Translations under genes and position numbers: made by a program | The notes under the pieces: generated by a model | Seen by the model: the letters and a program-made list of their open reading frames with translations, nothing else | What the model was told of the DNA's origin: nothing | The model's database searches: none | DNA from: Ignavibacteriales bacterium | Lineage (GTDB): Bacteria; Bacteroidota; Ignavibacteria; UBA10030 | Direction: 5' to 3' | Length of the DNA: 6,058 bases | Assembly: GCA_016218005.1 (NCBI GenBank) | Contig: JACRFF010000272.1 | Coordinates: 1 to 6,058, forward strand | Shown here: positions 4,951 through 6,058 of the stretch, one piece after another | Layout of the letters: the number at the start of each line of letters is the position of its first letter | Position numbering within the stretch: the first letter of the stretch is position 1

Positions 4951-6058
4951 ATGGCATCGTTCGACAATGAGATGGCGGAGATCTTTGAAAGCTTCCTCGT
5001 GGAAACGCGGGAGATTTTCGAAAAGCTGGGACAGGACTTGATGACGCTGGAGCAGAAGGCGACGGATTCTGAACTCCACAATGCCATCTTCCGGGCAGTT
5101 CACACCGTCAAGGGAACCTCGTCGTTCCTCGGCTTCGACCAAACGACGGAACTGGCCCACCACTTTGAAGATGTGCTGAACAAGATTCGTAAAGGGGAAT
5201 TGGCGGTTACCTCCGATACGATGGACGTTATGTTCGAGGCGTATGATCTGATGAAGGAATTGCTTCGCCGCATCGAAACAAAGAATACAGAAGCCGTGGA
5301 CCTGAGCGGTATCTTGGCAAAGCTCGATGCCGTTGCAAAGCAGATGCCGTTGCCGCCGCCGTCGGCTTCCGCAGAATCGGCTGCGCCAAGCGTCAGTATT
5401 CCCGATCAACCTACGGTTCAAATCGCAGCGCCGGCGGCAGTACCTGTTGAAGCGCATGGGAAGCCCGCGGCAGAAGCGAATTCAACGCAAGCCAACGCAA
5501 AGGCTAGCGATGCAACCATTCGCGTGGATGTCTCTCGGCTTGACAGCCTGATGAACTTAGTGGGAGAATTGGTGCTGGGGCGAAATCGCATGTCGCAAAT
5601 TGCCGCGCAGATCAATCAGGACAATGAAGGTTCGCAAATTGCGCGCGAACTTATTGATACCAGCGCACAAATCGATTTCATCACAACCGAACTTCAGATG
5701 GCGGTGATGAAGACGCGCATGATCCCCATTTCAAAAGTGTTCAACAAAATTCCACGCTTGCTGCGCGACCTTTCCAAGGAACTCAACAAGAAGATCGATC
5801 TTCAAATGGTGGGCGAAGAAACGGAGTTGGACAAGACGATCATTGAAGAGCTGAATGACCCGCTGGTACACATTATCCGTAATGCGGCAGACCACGGCGT
5901 CGAGCGGCCGGAGGATCGTGTTGCGGCAGGAAAGGACGCAACGGGTTACGTCATTCTCAAAGCCGAGCACGAAGGAAATCATATCGTGATTTCGATTCAA
6001 GACGACGGGCACGGTATGGACCCGGAGAAACTCAAGCGCAAAGCATTGGAAAAGGGAC
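4951..6058 (+). CDS. cheA: CheA chemotaxis histidine kinase, N-terminal 369 residues (3' truncated by window)
   Basis: The ATG at 4951 follows AGAAAAGGA (4936-4944), and the frame stays open to the window edge. The Hpt (P1) domain is at about residues 1-125, with the phosphorylated His51 in FRAVHTVKGTSSFLGF. Residues 131-187 form a Pro/Ala/Ser-rich linker. The P3 dimerisation domain follows (about 188-255, IRVDVSRLDSLMNLVGELVL), and then the HATPase (P4) domain starts: LQMAVMKTRMIPI (248-260), the N-box DPLVHIIRNAADHGVE (303-318) and the G1 box DDGHGMD (351-357). The rest of P4 and the P5 CheW-binding domain lie beyond the edge. CheA is the central kinase that reads receptor state through CheW and phosphorylates CheY. 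The linker between P1 and P3 is too short and too low in complexity for a normal P2 (CheY-docking) domain, so this is apparently a P2-less CheA. An Hpt plus P3/P4 layout leaves little room for another identity. Confidence 0.96.
   Translation, partial: MASFDNEMAEIFESFLVETREIFEKLGQDLMTLEQKATDSELHNAIFRAVHTVKGTSSFLGFDQTTELAHHFEDVLNKIRKGELAVTSDTMDVMFEAYDLMKELLRRIETKNTEAVDLSGILAKLDAVAKQMPLPPPSASAESAAPSVSIPDQPTVQIAAPAAVPVEAHGKPAAEANSTQANAKASDATIRVDVSRLDSLMNLVGELVLGRNRMSQIAAQINQDNEGSQIARELIDTSAQIDFITTELQMAVMKTRMIPISKVFNKIPRLLRDLSKELNKKIDLQMVGEETELDKTIIEELNDPLVHIIRNAADHGVERPEDRVAAGKDATGYVILKAEHEGNHIVISIQDDGHGMDPEKLKRKALEKG

Noticed and set aside
4647..5041. Plus-strand open frames spanning the cheZ-cheA gap
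   Set aside because: They overlap both well-supported genes out of frame, and their Arg-rich translations come from the GC-rich repeat.

Overview
The window is one side of a bacterial chemotaxis operon, with every convincing gene on the + strand. The order is: 3' end of cheW, a small unrecognised gene (89 codons), a HEAT-repeat protein, cheR, two tandem cheY genes, a cheZ-like phosphatase gene, and the first 369 codons of cheA, which runs off the right edge. From about position 1001 on the genes are tightly packed (gaps of 3 to 51 bases, with visible Shine-Dalgarno sequences). The exception is a 117-base repeat-filled gap between cheZ and cheA.

Two parts differ from this compact layout. Between cheW and the HEAT-repeat gene (160-1000) lie about 570 bases of non-coding DNA, packed with inverted repeats around the one small gene. 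A ten-base core, CTAACGGGGT, occurs five times in about 710 bases in both orientations. It forms 14-bp perfect terminal inverted repeats around a 184-bp element (256-439) and a 67-bp element (749-815), plus a solitary copy at 959-968. A third fold-back element with different 12-bp ends lies at 815-953. A related GC-rich fold-back, sharing a 14-base identical stretch with the third element, sits directly after the cheZ stop codon.

How the genes work together (family knowledge applied to what is seen): CheW couples receptors to the CheA kinase. CheA autophosphorylates on a histidine (His51 here) and passes phosphate to the CheY proteins. The second CheY closely resembles the flagellar-switch type and lies directly upstream of the CheZ-like phosphatase that would dephosphorylate it. 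CheR methylates receptors for adaptation. The HEAT-repeat protein is a likely binding scaffold of unknown partner. No cheB, cheD, cheC or receptor gene is in view.

Organism: a flagellated or otherwise chemotactic bacterium with roughly balanced GC content. My impression is that intergenic fold-backs of this style, such as GTCCCGAC-AA-GTCGGGAC and GCCTGCCTGT, occur in Bacteroidota/Ignavibacteria-type genomes, but this is a weak inference from memory. The proteins alone do not fix the phylum.
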